Assembly: GCF_003752175.1 (NCBI RefSeq)
Contig: NZ_RJVF01000009.1
Location: 248,001-312,000, forward strand
Source: Comamonas sp. BIGb0124
GTDB lineage: Bacteria; Pseudomonadota; Gammaproteobacteria; Burkholderiales; Burkholderiaceae_C
Direction: 5' to 3'
Length of the DNA: 64,000 nucleotides
Shown: one piece after another, positions 47,068 to 58,496 of the stretch
Numbering within the stretch: the stretch's first letter is position 1
Layout: each line of letters begins with the position of its first letter
Translations under genes and position numbers: made by a program
Notes under the pieces: model-generated
Seen by the model: only the letters and a program-made list of their open reading frames with translations
Told to the model about the DNA's origin: nothing
The model's database searches: none

Positions 47068-48846
47068 ATGAACACCCTGCACGACGTTCCCGTTCTCATA
47101 CTCGGCCTCGGAATCTCCGGGTTGTCGATGGCGCGCTGGTGCGCGCGCTGCGGCGCGCGGGTCACGGTGGCCGACACCCGCGAAGCACCGCCGCAGCTCG
47201 ACGCGCTGCGCCAGGCGGTACCCGATGCCGTGTTCGTGGGCGGGCCGTTCACGGCCGCGCTGGTCGAGGGCAGTCCGATCCGTGCCGTGTTCCGCAGCCC
47301 CGGGCTTTCGCCGCACGACATCGCGCCCGTCCTGCAGGCCGCGCAGGCCATGGGCCTGTGGACCGGCGGCGAGCTCACGCTGTTTGCCCAGGCCCTGGTC
47401 GATCTCGGGGCCGATCGGGGTTATGCGCCCAAGGTGATCGGCATCACCGGGACCAACGGCAAGACCACCGTGACCTCGCTGACCGGGCAGATCGTCGCCC
47501 GCGCCGGCAAGCGTGTGGCGGTCGCAGGCAACATCGGCCCTGCGCTGCTCGACACGCTGTCGACGGCGCTCGAGGCCCAGCGGGAGGCCGACGAGCAGGC
47601 CGCCCAGCAGGCGTCCGAGTCCACGGCGGACAGCCCGGCTGCCGCCGAATCCGAAACGCTGCTTCTGGTGCGCGAGGCGCTGGACCGGGCCGCCGTGCTC
47701 GACAGCGAAGTGGCCAAGTCCGGCGAGCCGGATGCCGACGAAGGCGACGCCGTGCCGGACGATGCGCCGCGCCCGATCGCACTCGTGCCGCCTGAGCCGC
47801 CTCCGCCCGATCTGAAGGGCATGCCGCAGGTGTGGGTGCTCGAACTCTCGAGCTTCCAGCTCGACGGCGTCGGCAACTTCGAACCGACGGCGGCCACGGT
47901 GCTCAACATCAGCCAGGACCATCTGGACTGGCATGGCGGCATGGACGCCTATGTCGCGGCCAAGTCGCGGGTCTTCGGTGCTCACGGCCTGATGGTGCTC
48001 AATCGCGACGACCCGGCGGTGATGGCCTTGCTGCCCGAGCCGGTCAAGGTCAAGCTGCAGCGTCCGGTGGTGCGTACCCATGTCACCTTCGGGGCCGACA
48101 TGCCGCGCCGTCCCGGCGATTTCGGCATCGAATCCGTCAACGGCATGACTTGGCTGGTCCGTGCCCAGGACGCCGATGAAACCCGCAAGAAGCGGCGCGG
48201 CGGCGACGATCAAGAGGAATTGTTCATCCAGCGTCTGATGCCGGCCGACGCCTTGCGCATCCGGGGCCGTCACAACGCGGTCAACGCCTTGGCGGCGCTG
48301 GCGCTGGCCATGTCGGCCGACTGCGCGCTGGGTCCGATGCTGTACGGCCTGCGCGAGTACACCGGCGAACCGCATCGCGTGGAGTCGGTGGCGTTGGTCG
48401 AGCAGGTCGAGTACTTCGACGACAGCAAGGGCACCAACGTGGGCGCGACCGTGGCTGCACTGAGCGGCCTGGGCGCCGAGCGGCGTCTGGTCGTCATTCT
48501 GGGCGGCGTCGGCAAGGGGCAGGATTTTTCGCCGCTGGCCGATCCCGTCGAGCGCCACGCCCGGGCGGTGATTCTCATCGGCCGCGATGCACCGCTGATC
48601 GAGGCTGCATTGGCCGGCACCGGTGTGCCGCTGCTGCATGCAGCCAGCATGGCCGATGCCGTGCGCCTGGCCGCCGGCCGTGCGAATGCCGGCGATGCCG
48701 TGCTCATGTCGCCCGCCTGCGCCAGCTTCGACATGTTCGACAACTACGGCCATCGCGCCCAGGTCTTCGTCGAGGCCGTGCAGGCCCTCGCCGACGACGG
48801 CCTGGCAGAAGCGACGTCCGGATCGGTTCAGGAGGCGTCCGCATGA
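47068..48846 (+). CDS. murD: UDP-MurNAc-L-Ala D-glutamate ligase MurD with a large insertion
   Basis: 592 residues against about 440 in E. coli. The N-terminal [14 protein letters not shown] and P-loop TGTNGKTT (127-134), [10 protein letters not shown] and [10 protein letters not shown] mark MurD, which adds D-Glu to UDP-MurNAc-L-Ala. About 85 residues (roughly 167-251) rich in Ala, Glu, Asp and Pro are inserted just before [12 protein letters not shown] second basic insertion ([17 protein letters not shown]) lies near residues 369-385. Both are likely surface loops. The gene overlaps ftsW by 4 nt and is 10 nt after mraY. Confidence 0.95.
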   Translation: MNTLHDVPVLILGLGISGLSMARWCARCGARVTVADTREAPPQLDALRQAVPDAVFVGGPFTAALVEGSPIRAVFRSPGLSPHDIAPVLQAAQAMGLWTGGELTLFAQALVDLGADRGYAPKVIGITGTNGKTTVTSLTGQIVARAGKRVAVAGNIGPALLDTLSTALEAQREADEQAAQQASESTADSPAAAESETLLLVREALDRAAVLDSEVAKSGEPDADEGDAVPDDAPRPIALVPPEPPPPDLKGMPQVWVLELSSFQLDGVGNFEPTAATVLNISQDHLDWHGGMDAYVAAKSRVFGAHGLMVLNRDDPAVMALLPEPVKVKLQRPVVRTHVTFGADMPRRPGDFGIESVNGMTWLVRAQDADETRKKRRGGDDQEELFIQRLMPADALRIRGRHNAVNALAALALAMSADCALGPMLYGLREYTGEPHRVESVALVEQVEYFDDSKGTNVGATVAALSGLGAERRLVVILGGVGKGQDFSPLADPVERHARAVILIGRDAPLIEAALAGTGVPLLHAASMADAVRLAAGRANAGDAVLMSPACASFDMFDNYGHRAQVFVEAVQALADDGLAEATSGSVQEASA

Positions 48847-50141
48847 GCGCTCGTACGCCTGACGAATTCGGCGGTCGCGGCCGCCGTGCCGGCCTGTGGG
48901 GCTGGCTGGGCCGTGGGGCACAGGCGACGGCCGACGCGCTGCCCGTGCGCATCGACTCGCACGCCTATGCGCGCAGCAGTACCGCACCTGCAAGGTTGCT
49001 GGGTTTCGACCAGGCCTTGCTCTGGGTGACGGCCGCCATTCTGGCCTGGGGACTGGTCATGGTGTACTCGGCCTCGATCGCCTTGCCGGACAACCCGCGT
49101 TTCGCCAACTACAGCAACACGTATTTCTTCACGCGTCACCTGACGTCGATCAGCATCGGCCTGCTGGTCGGCTGCCTGGCCTTCCAGATCCGCATGGAAA
49201 CCTGGGAACGGTGGGCGCCGTGGCTGTTCGTGGCCACCCTGTTGCTGCTGATCCTGGTCCTGATCCCCGGCATCGGCCTCAATGTCAACGGCGCGCGGCG
49301 CTGGATCTCGCTCAAGGTCATGAATTTCCAGCCCTCCGAGCTGGGCAAGCTCGCGGTGGTGCTCTACGCGGCCAACTACATGGTGCGCAAGATGGACGTG
49401 AAGGAAAACTTCATCCGCGCCGTGGCACCCATGGGCGTCGCCATCGTGGTCGTGGGTCTGCTGCTGCTGGCCGAGCCGGACATGGGCGCGTTCCTGGTGA
49501 TCGCGGTCATCGCCATGGGCATCCTGTTCCTGGGCGGCGTGAACGCACGCATGTTCTTCCTGATCGCACTGCTGTGCGTCGGGGCCTTCGCGCTCATGGT
49601 GTTCTCGAGCGACTGGCGGCGCGACCGCATCTTCGCTTATCTCAACCCCTGGGACGAACGGCATGTGCTGGGCCGCGGTTACCAGCTCTCGCATTCGCTC
49701 ATCGCCTTCGGCCGCGGCGAATGGTTCGGCCAGGGCCTGGGCAACAGCGTCGAGAAGCTGAGCTGGCTGCCCGAGGCACACACCGACTTCCTGATGGCCG
49801 TGCTGGGCGAGGAGTTCGGCCTGGTCGGCGTGATCGTGCTGATCGGCCTGTTCCTCTGGCTGACCCGCCGCATCATGAGCATCGGCCGTCAGGCCATCGC
49901 ACTCGATCGTGTGTTCTCGGGCCTGGTGGCCCAGGGCATCGGTGTCTGGATGGGCTTCCAGGCGTTCATCAACATGGGCGTCAACCTGGGCGCATTGCCC
50001 ACCAAGGGCCTGACGCTGCCGCTCATGAGTTACGGCGGCTCGGCCATCCTGATGAATCTGGTGGCACTGGCCATCGTGCTGCGCGTGGATTACGAAAACC
50101 GCGCGCTCATGATGCAGGGCAAGGGAGGGCGGACGCGATGA
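48843..50141 (+). CDS. ftsW: Septal peptidoglycan polymerase FtsW
   Basis: 432 residues of the SEDS family, with about ten transmembrane helices after a cytoplasmic N-terminus of about 55 residues. [50 protein letters not shown] and [12 protein letters not shown] are hallmark motifs. It polymerises glycan strands from lipid II at the septum with FtsI. It overlaps murD and murG by 4 nt. Confidence 0.97.
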   Translation: MSARTPDEFGGRGRRAGLWGWLGRGAQATADALPVRIDSHAYARSSTAPARLLGFDQALLWVTAAILAWGLVMVYSASIALPDNPRFANYSNTYFFTRHLTSISIGLLVGCLAFQIRMETWERWAPWLFVATLLLLILVLIPGIGLNVNGARRWISLKVMNFQPSELGKLAVVLYAANYMVRKMDVKENFIRAVAPMGVAIVVVGLLLLAEPDMGAFLVIAVIAMGILFLGGVNARMFFLIALLCVGAFALMVFSSDWRRDRIFAYLNPWDERHVLGRGYQLSHSLIAFGRGEWFGQGLGNSVEKLSWLPEAHTDFLMAVLGEEFGLVGVIVLIGLFLWLTRRIMSIGRQAIALDRVFSGLVAQGIGVWMGFQAFINMGVNLGALPTKGLTLPLMSYGGSAILMNLVALAIVLRVDYENRALMMQGKGGRTR

Positions 50142-51247
50142 GCCCATCCAGCACATCCGCACCGGCGCGTCAGCGCGTGGCCCTGGTCATGGCCGGTGGC
50201 ACCGGCGGCCACATCTTCCCGGCCATGGCCGTGGCCGAGGAACTGCGTGCACGCGGTTGGCGCGTGCATTGGCTGGGTGCCAAGGGCACGGCTGCCAAGC
50301 CGAGCATGGAAAGCCGGCTGGTGCCGCCCAAGGGTTTTGCGTTCGAGACCATCGATTTCGGCGGCGTGCGCGGCAAGGGCCTGCAGACGCTGATCCTGCT
50401 GCCGCTGCGGCTGCTCAAGGCCTTCGGGCAGAGCCTCGCGGTGGTGCGCCGTGTCCAGCCCGATGTGGTGCTGGGTTTCGGCGGCTACGTGACGTTTCCC
50501 GGCGGCCTGATGGGCGTTCTCATGGGCAAGCCGCTGGTGCTGCACGAACAGAACTCGGTGGCCGGCATGGCCAACAAGGTGCTGGCCCGGCTGGCCGACC
50601 GTGTCTACAGCGCCTTCCCGAATGCCTTGCCGCAAGCCGCCTGGATCGGCAACCCGCTGCGCACGCCTTTCCTCGACAAGGCCGAGCCGGCCGAACGTTT
50701 TGCGGGCCGCACCGGGCCGCTGCGTCTGCTGGTCGTCGGCGGCAGCCTGGGCGCACGGGCGCTCAACGAGGTGCTGCCCAAGGCGCTGGCGCTGCTGCCC
50801 CCGGCGCAGCGTCCGGTGGTCACGCACCAGAGCGGCGCGGCGCAGATCGACGAATTGCGCGCCAACTACGCCGCTGCCGGCATCGAGGCCACGCTCGTGC
50901 CGTTCATCGACGACACCGCCGAAGCCTATGCCCAGGCCGATGTGCTGGTGGCGCGTGCCGGCGCCAGCACCGTGACGGAACTGGCTGCCGTGGGCGCCGC
51001 CGCCGTCTTTGTCCCCTTCCCGTCGGCGGTCGATGACCACCAGACCAGCAATGCCCGTTTCCTGGTGGATGCCGGGGCAGGCTGGCTGGTGCAGCAGCGC
51101 GACCTCACCGCCGCGAAGCTGGCCGACATGATTCAGAAAATGGAACGCCCGGCACTCGCCGAGATGGCCAGCCGGGCCAAGAGCATGCAAAAGACAGAAG
51201 CCGTGACCATCATGGCGCAAGCCTGCGAGGAGCTGGCCCAGCCATGA
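50138..51247 (+). CDS. murG: UDP-GlcNAc:lipid I glycosyltransferase MurG
   Basis: 369 residues, GT-B fold. [42 protein letters not shown] and [14 protein letters not shown] are the family motifs for lipid I and UDP-GlcNAc binding. It makes lipid II on the inner face of the membrane. It overlaps ftsW and murC by 4 nt. Confidence 0.97.
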   Translation: MSPSSTSAPARQRVALVMAGGTGGHIFPAMAVAEELRARGWRVHWLGAKGTAAKPSMESRLVPPKGFAFETIDFGGVRGKGLQTLILLPLRLLKAFGQSLAVVRRVQPDVVLGFGGYVTFPGGLMGVLMGKPLVLHEQNSVAGMANKVLARLADRVYSAFPNALPQAAWIGNPLRTPFLDKAEPAERFAGRTGPLRLLVVGGSLGARALNEVLPKALALLPPAQRPVVTHQSGAAQIDELRANYAAAGIEATLVPFIDDTAEAYAQADVLVARAGASTVTELAAVGAAAVFVPFPSAVDDHQTSNARFLVDAGAGWLVQQRDLTAAKLADMIQKMERPALAEMASRAKSMQKTEAVTIMAQACEELAQP

Positions 51248-52655
51248 AACACGCCATCAAACACATTCATTTCGTGGGCATCGGCGGGGTCGGCATGTCC
51301 GGCATCGCCGAAGTGCTGCACAACCTGGGCTACAGCATCAGCGGCTCGGACCTGTCCGACGGCCCGACGCTGCGCCGCCTGGCCGAGCTCGGCATACAGA
51401 CCTATGTGGGCCATGCGGCCGAAAACATGGCCGGTGCCGACGCCGTGGTCATCTCCAGCGCCGTCGGCAACGACAACCCGGAGGTGAGCACCGCTCGGGC
51501 CAAGCTGATTCCGGTCGTGCCGCGCGCCGTCATGCTCGCCGAGCTGATGCGGCTGCGTCGCGGCATCGCCATTGCCGGCACCCACGGCAAGACGACCACC
51601 ACCAGCCTGGTCGCCAGCGTGCTGCACGCCGGCGGCCTCGACCCCACCTTCGTGATCGGCGGCAAGCTCAACAGCGCCGGCGCCAATGCCAAGCTCGGCA
51701 CGGGCGACTACCTGGTGGCCGAGGCCGACGAGTCGGATGCGTCCTTCCTCAATCTGCTGCCCGTGATGGCCGTCGTGACCAACATCGACGCCGACCACAT
51801 GGACACCTACGGGCACGACTTCGGCCGGCTCAAGAGCGCCTTCGTCGACTTCCTGCAGCGCCTGCCGTTCTACGGCGCGGCCGTGCTGTGCACCGACGAT
51901 CCGGCCATCCGCGAAATCGTGCCGCTGGTCTCTCGCCCCATCACCTCGTACGGTTTCGACGAGTCGGCACAGGTCCGGGCGATCGACGTCCGTGCCGTGG
52001 GCGGCGAGATGCACTTCACCGTGCAGCGCCGCAACGGCGTGACGCTGCCCGATCTGCCCGTCGTGCTCAACCTGGCGGGCCGGCACAACGTGCTCAACGC
52101 CCTCGCGGCCATTGCCGTGGCCACCGAGCTCGATGTGAGCGACGAGGCCGTGCAGCAGGCCCTGGCCCAGTTCAAGGGGGTGGGCCGCCGCTTCCAGCGC
52201 TACGGCGATCTGCCGGTGCCGGGCGGCGAGATCACGCTGATCGACGACTACGGCCACCACCCGGTGGAGATGGCCGCCACGCTGGCCGCCGCGCGCGGCG
52301 CCTTTCCCGGCCGCCGTCTCGTGCTGGCTTTCCAGCCGCATCGCTACACACGCACCCGCGATTGTTTCGAAGACTTCGTCAAGGTCATCGGGCAGGGCGC
52401 CGACAGCGTGCTGCTGGCCGAGGTCTATGCCGCCGGCGAGGCCCCGATCGTGGCCGCCGACGGCCGCGCACTGGCGCGCGCGCTGCGGGTGGCCGGCAAG
52501 GTCGAACCGGTGTTCGTGGACCAGATTGCCCAGATGCCGCAAGCCATCATCGACAACGCCCAGCCCGGCGACGTGGTGCTGTGCATGGGCGCAGGTTCCA
52601 TCGGCGGCGTGCCCGCCAGAGTCGTCGAGCAATTTGCCCAGGGGGAGAAGGCCGC

Positions 52656-52659
<4 letters not shown>
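51244..52659 (+). CDS. murC: UDP-MurNAc-L-alanine ligase MurC
   Basis: 471 residues. The Rossmann start [18 protein letters not shown]-loop [13 protein letters not shown] and [10 protein letters not shown] are diagnostic. [14 protein letters not shown] and [11 protein letters not shown] come from the C-terminal domain. It attaches L-Ala to UDP-MurNAc, the first peptide step. Length is close to E. coli (491). It overlaps murG and ddl by 4 nt. Confidence 0.97.
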
Positions 52660-53650
<991 letters not shown>

Positions 53651-53654
<4 letters not shown>

Positions 53655-54454
53655 GCCGGACCTGGCCTCCCCAGCCCCAGCCGTTGGACGTCCGCGTCAT
53701 GAACGGCCTGGCGACGCTGCTGTTCGTCGCGGCCGCGCTGGCCGTGGTGGGCGCGGCCGCCAGCTGGGTGGTGCGCCAGCCGCTCTTCGCGCTGCGCGAC
53801 GTGGTGCTGCGGGGCGAGGTCGAGCGACAGAATGCGGCCGCCGTGCATGCGCAGGTGGTCAATCGCCTGGTCGGCAGTTTTTTCACCGTCGACCTGGTTC
53901 AGGCACGCGATGTGTTCGAAAGCCTGCCCTGGGTGCGCCGGGCCGTGGTGCGCCGGGCTTTTCCCGACGGCATGGAAGTCGAGCTGCAGGAACATCAGGC
54001 CGCGGCACTGTGGGGCGAACCCGACAAATCGACCCTGGTCAACACGCATGGCGAGGTCTTCGAGGCCAGCCTGGGCGATGTCGAGGGCGAGAACCTGCTT
54101 CATCTGGACGGCCCCAACGGCAGCGCCGCCGAAGTGCTGCGCATGTCCCGGGTCCTCAAGCCGGTGCTCGAGGGCGGGCTCAAGCAGCCGCTGCAATCGC
54201 TGGCGCTGTCCGTGCACGGCGGCTGGCATGCGCGCATGGGCAGCGGCGCACGCATCGATATCGGGCGGGGTACCGACGAACAGCTGGTGGCCCGTGTCCA
54301 GCGCTTCGTCGACACCTTTGCCCAGGCGGGGGCGAAGTACGGCCGCACCCGCTCGGATTTCATCGAAACCGCAGACCTGCGCTACGCCGACGGCTACGCG
54401 CTCAAGCTGGTGGGCGTGACCACGGGCGACGGCAAGAAAACCGGCAGGAAATAA
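53651..54454 (+). CDS. ftsQ: Cell division protein FtsQ
   Basis: 267 residues from GTG 53651, which overlaps the ddl stop (GTGA) and gives a short cytoplasmic N-terminus. One transmembrane helix (about 17-38), a POTRA domain ([21 protein letters not shown], about 45-115) and the FtsQ beta domain follow, with [29 protein letters not shown] as the family core. It scaffolds the FtsQLB complex at the divisome. The frame extends further upstream inside ddl; ATG 53699 is an alternative but would leave no cytoplasmic tail. Confidence 0.93.
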
Positions 54455-54478
54455 GCGACAACGCAATCGAAAGCATCT

Positions 54479-55708
54479 ATGGCAAAAGACTACAAAGACA
54501 TCGTGGTGGGACTGGATATCGGCACCAGCAAGATCATGGCTGTGGTGGCCGAGATCCTGCCGGGCGGCGAACTCAAGCTGGTCGGCCTGGGTGTGGCGCC
54601 CAGCAATGGACTCAAGCGGGGCGTGGTGGTGAACATCGACGCCACGGTGGCGAGCATCCAGCAGGCGCTCAAGGAAGCCGAGCTGATGGCCGATTGCAAG
54701 ATCACCCGTGTCTACACGGGCATCACCGGCAGCCACATCCGCGGCATCAACTCCAGCGGCATGGTGGCCATCAAGGACCGCGAGGTCAGCGCCGCCGATG
54801 TCGCACGGGTGGTCGAGACCGCCAAGGCCATCAACATCTCCACCGACCAGCGCCTGCTGCTGGTCGAGCCCCAGGAATTCGTCATCGACGGCCAGGACGT
54901 TCGCGAGCCCATCGGCATGAGCGGCATCCGCCTCGAGGCCAAGGTGCATATCGTGACCGGCGCGCAGAGCGCGGCCGAGAACATCATCAAGTGCGTGCGC
55001 CGCTGCGGCCTGGACGTCGATCAGCTGATGCTCAATCCGCTGGCCTCCAGCCTCTCGGTGCTGACCGAGGACGAGATGGAACTGGGCGTGGCGCTGGTCG
55101 ACATCGGCGCCGGCACCACCGACGTGGCGGTGTTCTCGGGCGGCGCGATCCGTTACACCTCGGTCATTCCGATCGCCGGCGACCTCATCACCAGCGACAT
55201 CGCCATGGCGCTGCGCACGCCCACCAAGGACGCCGAGGACATCAAGGTCGACTACGGCTGCGCCAAGCAGCTGCTGGCCGATCCGGCCACGCAGGTCGAG
55301 GTGCCCGGTCTCGGCGACCGCGGTCCGCGCATGCTGGGCCGGCAGGTGCTGGCCGGCGTGATCGAGCCGCGCGTCGAGGAAATCTATTCGCTGGTGCAGC
55401 AGGTCATCCGTGAATCCGGCTACGAGGAGATGTTGTCCTCGGGCATCGTCATCACCGGCGGCAGCGCCGTCATGCCGGGCATGGTCGAGCTGGGCGAGGA
55501 CATCTTCCTCAAGCCGGTGCGACGCGGCATGCCGCAATACGCCAAGACCCTTTCCGACATGGTCGCCCAGCCGCGTGCGGCGACGGTCATGGGCCTGATG
55601 GAGGAAGCCCGGCTGAGCCGGCTGCGCGGGCAGAAGGTGGCGCAGAAAGCGACCTCGGTGCAGAACGTCTTTGGCCAACTCAAGGACTGGTTCGGTCGAA
55701 CCTTCTGA
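54479..55708 (+). CDS. ftsA: Cell division protein FtsA
   Basis: 409 residues, actin-like. VVGLDIGTSKIMAVVAE (phosphate 1), the SHI-containing 1C domain (about 85-165), VDIGAGTTDVAVFSGGAI (phosphate 2) and GIVITGGSAVMPG (adenosine) are visible. The C-terminal amphipathic helix NVFGQLKDWFGRTF should anchor it to the membrane. It tethers FtsZ to the membrane and recruits later division proteins. It begins 24 nt after ftsQ; 244 nt separate it from ftsZ. Confidence 0.97.
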   Translation: MAKDYKDIVVGLDIGTSKIMAVVAEILPGGELKLVGLGVAPSNGLKRGVVVNIDATVASIQQALKEAELMADCKITRVYTGITGSHIRGINSSGMVAIKDREVSAADVARVVETAKAINISTDQRLLLVEPQEFVIDGQDVREPIGMSGIRLEAKVHIVTGAQSAAENIIKCVRRCGLDVDQLMLNPLASSLSVLTEDEMELGVALVDIGAGTTDVAVFSGGAIRYTSVIPIAGDLITSDIAMALRTPTKDAEDIKVDYGCAKQLLADPATQVEVPGLGDRGPRMLGRQVLAGVIEPRVEEIYSLVQQVIRESGYEEMLSSGIVITGGSAVMPGMVELGEDIFLKPVRRGMPQYAKTLSDMVAQPRAATVMGLMEEARLSRLRGQKVAQKATSVQNVFGQLKDWFGRTF

Positions 55709-55952
55709 ACCCAGCCCAATCCCAGGACTCACGCACCATGCACAGCAAACGTTATCTCAACCGGAGCAGGAGCCATCCGCCCTGGCGGGATCGATGGCGA
55801 TGGCGAAGACGACGCCCATCGCCAGACCCCGGCGCGGATCCAGACCGCAGCGCAAGCGCGGCAGGACGAGGAAATCGACAGAGTTTTCAGTTTTTGACTT
55901 CAGGCCATCCAACCAACCCCATCGGTTGCAGCAAATTTTCAGGAGAAACGAC
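55709..55952 (+). promoter_or_regulatory. ftsA-ftsZ intergenic region
   Basis: These 244 nt are the longest gap within the dcw cluster. Their first part can be read as an Arg/Ser-rich open frame (55738-55968), which overlaps the ftsZ start and does not look like a protein. The distal part is AT-richer (GAGTTTTCAGTTTTTGACTTC) and ends in AGGAGAAACGAC before ftsZ. A separate ftsZ promoter is likely, but no clear -10 is seen. Confidence 0.5.
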
Positions 55953-57158
55953 ATGCCCATCGAAATGATTGAAGTGGAAGAGTTCAACCAAGGCACCCAG
56001 ATCAAAGTGATCGGCGTGGGCGGCGGCGGTGGCAATGCCGTCGAGCACATGATCGACACCAAGGTCCAGGGTGTCGAGTTCGTGTGCGCCAACACCGACG
56101 CGCAGGCGCTGACCCGTTCGTCCGCGCACAAGCTCATCCAGCTCGGCACCAACGGGCTGGGCGCCGGCAGCAAGCCCGACAAGGGCCGCGAAGCCGCACT
56201 GGCCGCCGAGGACGACATCCGCAACGCCATCCAGGGCGCGCACATGCTGTTCATCACCGCCGGCATGGGCGGTGGCACCGGCACCGGCGCTGCCCCCATC
56301 ATCGCGCGCGTGGCCAAGGAAATGGGCATCCTGACGGTGGGCGTGGTGACCAAGCCCTTCGACTGGGAAGGCGGCCGCCGCATGACCAACGCCGACCAGG
56401 GCCTGCAGGAACTCGAGGCCAACGTCGACTCGCTCATCGTGGTGCTCAACGAGAAGCTGCTGGAAGTGCTGGGCGACGACATCACCCAGGACGAGGCTTT
56501 TGCCCAGGCCAACGACGTGCTCAAGAACGCCGTGGGTGGCATTGCCGAGATCATCAACGTGCCCGGCCACGTGAACGTCGACTTCGAAGACGTCCGCACG
56601 GTCATGGGTGAACCCGGCAAGGCCATGATGGGAACGGCCGCCGCCGAAGGCCCGGACCGTGCCCGCATCGCCGCGGAACAGGCCGTGGCCTGCCCGCTGC
56701 TCGAAGGCATCGATCTGTCGGGCGCCAAGGGCGTGCTGGTGCTGATCTCGGCAGCCAAGGGTTCGCTGAAGCTGTCCGAATCCAAGCTGGCCATGAACAC
56801 CATCCGGGCCTACGCCTCGTCCGAAGCCCACGTGATCTACGGCACGGCCTACGACGACAGCCTGGGCGACCAGATCCGCGTGACCGTGGTCGCCACCGGC
56901 CTGAGCCGGGGTTCGGCCCGCCGCCAGCAGCCCGTGCTCGAAGTGCTGCGCGGCACCGGTACCGACGGCATGCCCGCAGCAGCCTACGGTGGCCATGCCT
57001 CCCCGGCCGGCGTTCAGGCCGCCGACTACGGCAACATGGCCGTGCCCAGCGTGTGGCGTACCAACCGCACGCAAGCGGCAGCCAAGGTCGATGCCCTGGC
57101 CTCCGGCGGCATGGAAGACTTCGAGATCCCGGCTTTCCTGCGCCGTCAGGCCGACTGA
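55953..57158 (+). CDS. ftsZ: Cell division protein FtsZ
   Basis: 401 residues. The tubulin signature GGGTGTG is at 106-112, with KVIGVGGGGGNAV near the N-terminus and NADQGLQELEANVDSLIVVLNEKL. The T7 loop catalytic aspartates lie in LGDDITQDEAFAQANDVL. The C-terminal peptide DFEIPAFLRRQAD binds FtsA and other partners. The linker before it is short (about 60 residues). It polymerises with GTP into the Z-ring. ATG 55953 follows AGGAGA at ideal spacing, although the frame is open upstream. Confidence 0.98.
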   Translation: MPIEMIEVEEFNQGTQIKVIGVGGGGGNAVEHMIDTKVQGVEFVCANTDAQALTRSSAHKLIQLGTNGLGAGSKPDKGREAALAAEDDIRNAIQGAHMLFITAGMGGGTGTGAAPIIARVAKEMGILTVGVVTKPFDWEGGRRMTNADQGLQELEANVDSLIVVLNEKLLEVLGDDITQDEAFAQANDVLKNAVGGIAEIINVPGHVNVDFEDVRTVMGEPGKAMMGTAAAEGPDRARIAAEQAVACPLLEGIDLSGAKGVLVLISAAKGSLKLSESKLAMNTIRAYASSEAHVIYGTAYDDSLGDQIRVTVVATGLSRGSARRQQPVLEVLRGTGTDGMPAAAYGGHASPAGVQAADYGNMAVPSVWRTNRTQAAAKVDALASGGMEDFEIPAFLRRQAD

Positions 57159-57178
57159 GCCTTTTCGTCGTCTTCATC

Positions 57179-57199
57179 GGCGGGACATTAGGTCCCGCC
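57179..57199 (+). terminator. Hairpin just after ftsZ
   Basis: GGCGGGAC (57179-57186) pairs perfectly with GTCCCGCC (57192-57199) around ATTAG, 20 nt after the ftsZ stop. No T-run follows, so it may be an mRNA-stabilising or partial terminator. Confidence 0.6.
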
Positions 57200-57211
57200 T
57201 ATGATGGAATT

Positions 57212-57267
57212 AGGATCGATATCCTATGGCGACCACGCGATTTGCTGGTCCAATAGGGATCGATCCT
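57212..57267 (+). repeat. Long inverted repeat between ftsZ and lpxC
   Basis: AGGATCGATATCCTATGG (57212-57229) and CCAATAGGGATCGATCCT (57250-57267) are near-complementary arms with one extra base on each side and a 20-nt loop. Each arm also contains its own small palindrome (ATCGAT). It is a possible RNA hairpin or protein-binding site; nothing known matches it. Confidence 0.7.
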
Positions 57268-57312
57268 CTTCTCCATGCGGATTCGCCCTCGGGCGTTCCG
57301 TCCACGCTCCAG

Positions 57313-57349
57313 AGACCCTCCGGGTCTGGCCGGAGCCGCTCGACTAAAA
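57313..57349 (+). promoter_or_regulatory. Probable lpxC promoter with a small inverted repeat
   Basis: AGACCC-TCC-GGGTCT (57313-57327) is a perfect 6-bp inverted repeat. A -10-like TAAAAT (57344-57349) ends 8 nt before the GTG start of lpxC. No clear -35 is seen. Confidence 0.45.
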
Positions 57350-57356
57350 TCTAGCT

Positions 57357-58280
57357 GTGTTGCAACAACGTACCCTCAAGACCATCACCCGCGCCGTGGG
57401 CGTGGGCCTGCACAGCGGCCAGCGTGTCGAGATCACGCTGCGCCCCGCGCAACCCGACACCGGCATCGTGTTTCGCCGTGTCGATCTGCCGGCGCCTGTT
57501 GATATTCCGGTTTCCGCACTGGCCGTGACGGACACCCGCATGGCCACCACCGTCACCGCGGGCCAGGCCAAGGTCCAGACCACCGAACACCTGATGTCCG
57601 CCTTTGCAGGTTTGGGGATCGACAACCTGTACGTCGACATCACCGCCGACGAAGTGCCCATCCTCGACGGCTCGGCTGCGGCTTTTGTGTTCCTGCTGCA
57701 AAGCGCGGGCATCGAGCTGCAGAACGCGCCCAAACGTTTCATCCGTGTGCTCAAGCCGGTCGAAGTGCGCGAAGGCGAGGGGGCCAACCTCAAGTGGGCC
57801 CGTCTCGAGCCCTACCATGGCTACAAGCTGAGATTCGAGATCGACTTCCACCATCCGGCCGTCGACTCGACCGGGCAGAGCGTGGAGTTCGACCTCTCGG
57901 TCGGCAACTACACCCGCGACATCGCCCGTGCCCGTACCTTCGGTTTCACCAAAGATGTCGAGATGCTGCGCACCCATGGCCTGGCCCTGGGCGGCGGACT
58001 CGACAACGCCATCGTCATGGACGACTACAAGGTGCTCAACGCCGAAGGGCTGCGGTATGACGACGAGTTCGTCAAGCACAAGATGCTCGATGCCATCGGC
58101 GATCTGTACTGCGTGGGACGGCCTTTGCTGGCCGCCTACAGCGCCTTCCGCTCGGGCCACGGCCTCAACAACCAGTTGCTGCGTGCGCTGCTGGCCGCCG
58201 AAGACGCCTACGAGATCGTGACTTTCAAGGATGCGTCCCGCGCGCCGCGCGGATTTGTGCAACTGGCGCGGGCCTGGTAG
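57357..58280 (+). CDS. lpxC: UDP-3-O-acyl-N-acetylglucosamine deacetylase LpxC
   Basis: 307 residues from GTG 57357. The metal site includes [16 protein letters not shown] (His near 78), and later [19 protein letters not shown] and [14 protein letters not shown] supply the other conserved Asp and His residues. It carries out the committed step of lipid A synthesis. The start lacks a Shine-Dalgarno sequence, and a -10-like box lies just 8 nt upstream, so the mRNA may be leaderless. The family opening is MLQQRTLK. It is the last gene of the dcw cluster here. Confidence 0.96.
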   Translation: MLQQRTLKTITRAVGVGLHSGQRVEITLRPAQPDTGIVFRRVDLPAPVDIPVSALAVTDTRMATTVTAGQAKVQTTEHLMSAFAGLGIDNLYVDITADEVPILDGSAAAFVFLLQSAGIELQNAPKRFIRVLKPVEVREGEGANLKWARLEPYHGYKLRFEIDFHHPAVDSTGQSVEFDLSVGNYTRDIARARTFGFTKDVEMLRTHGLALGGGLDNAIVMDDYKVLNAEGLRYDDEFVKHKMLDAIGDLYCVGRPLLAAYSAFRSGHGLNNQLLRALLAAEDAYEIVTFKDASRAPRGFVQLARAW

Positions 58281-58303
58281 GTCCGCACCCTTCAAGGACC
58301 CGC

Positions 58304-58483
58304 ATGGTCATTTTCCGATTTGTCGTGCTGTTGATGATGGTCGTCGCGGCGGGCCTGTTCGTGGCCTACGCGGTGACCGGCAAGCCGCGGTACCGGCAGC
58401 TCGGCCTGATCGTGCTCAAGTGGACCATCATCGCCGGCCTGGGATTCTTCGCCGGACTCGCCATCGAGCGGCTGACGGCCTAG
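58304..58483 (+). CDS. Small hypothetical membrane protein (59 residues)
   Basis: ATG 58304 to TAG 58483 encodes MVIFRFVVLLMMVVAAG and then a second hydrophobic segment (about residues 36-55), with the basic loop GKPRYRQLG between them. Two membrane helices joined by a positive loop suggest a small inner membrane hairpin with both ends outside. AAGGACCC precedes the ATG. It lies 23 nt after lpxC and 13 nt before the sirtuin gene. I do not recognise a characterised family. Confidence 0.65.
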   Translation: MVIFRFVVLLMMVVAAGLFVAYAVTGKPRYRQLGLIVLKWTIIAGLGFFAGLAIERLTA

Positions 58484-58496
58484 CCGTGTACCGGGC

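Noticed and set aside
55738-55968. 76-codon open frame between ftsA and ftsZ
   Set aside because: Arg/Ser/Pro-rich and overlapping the ftsZ ribosome binding site and start; it looks like chance.
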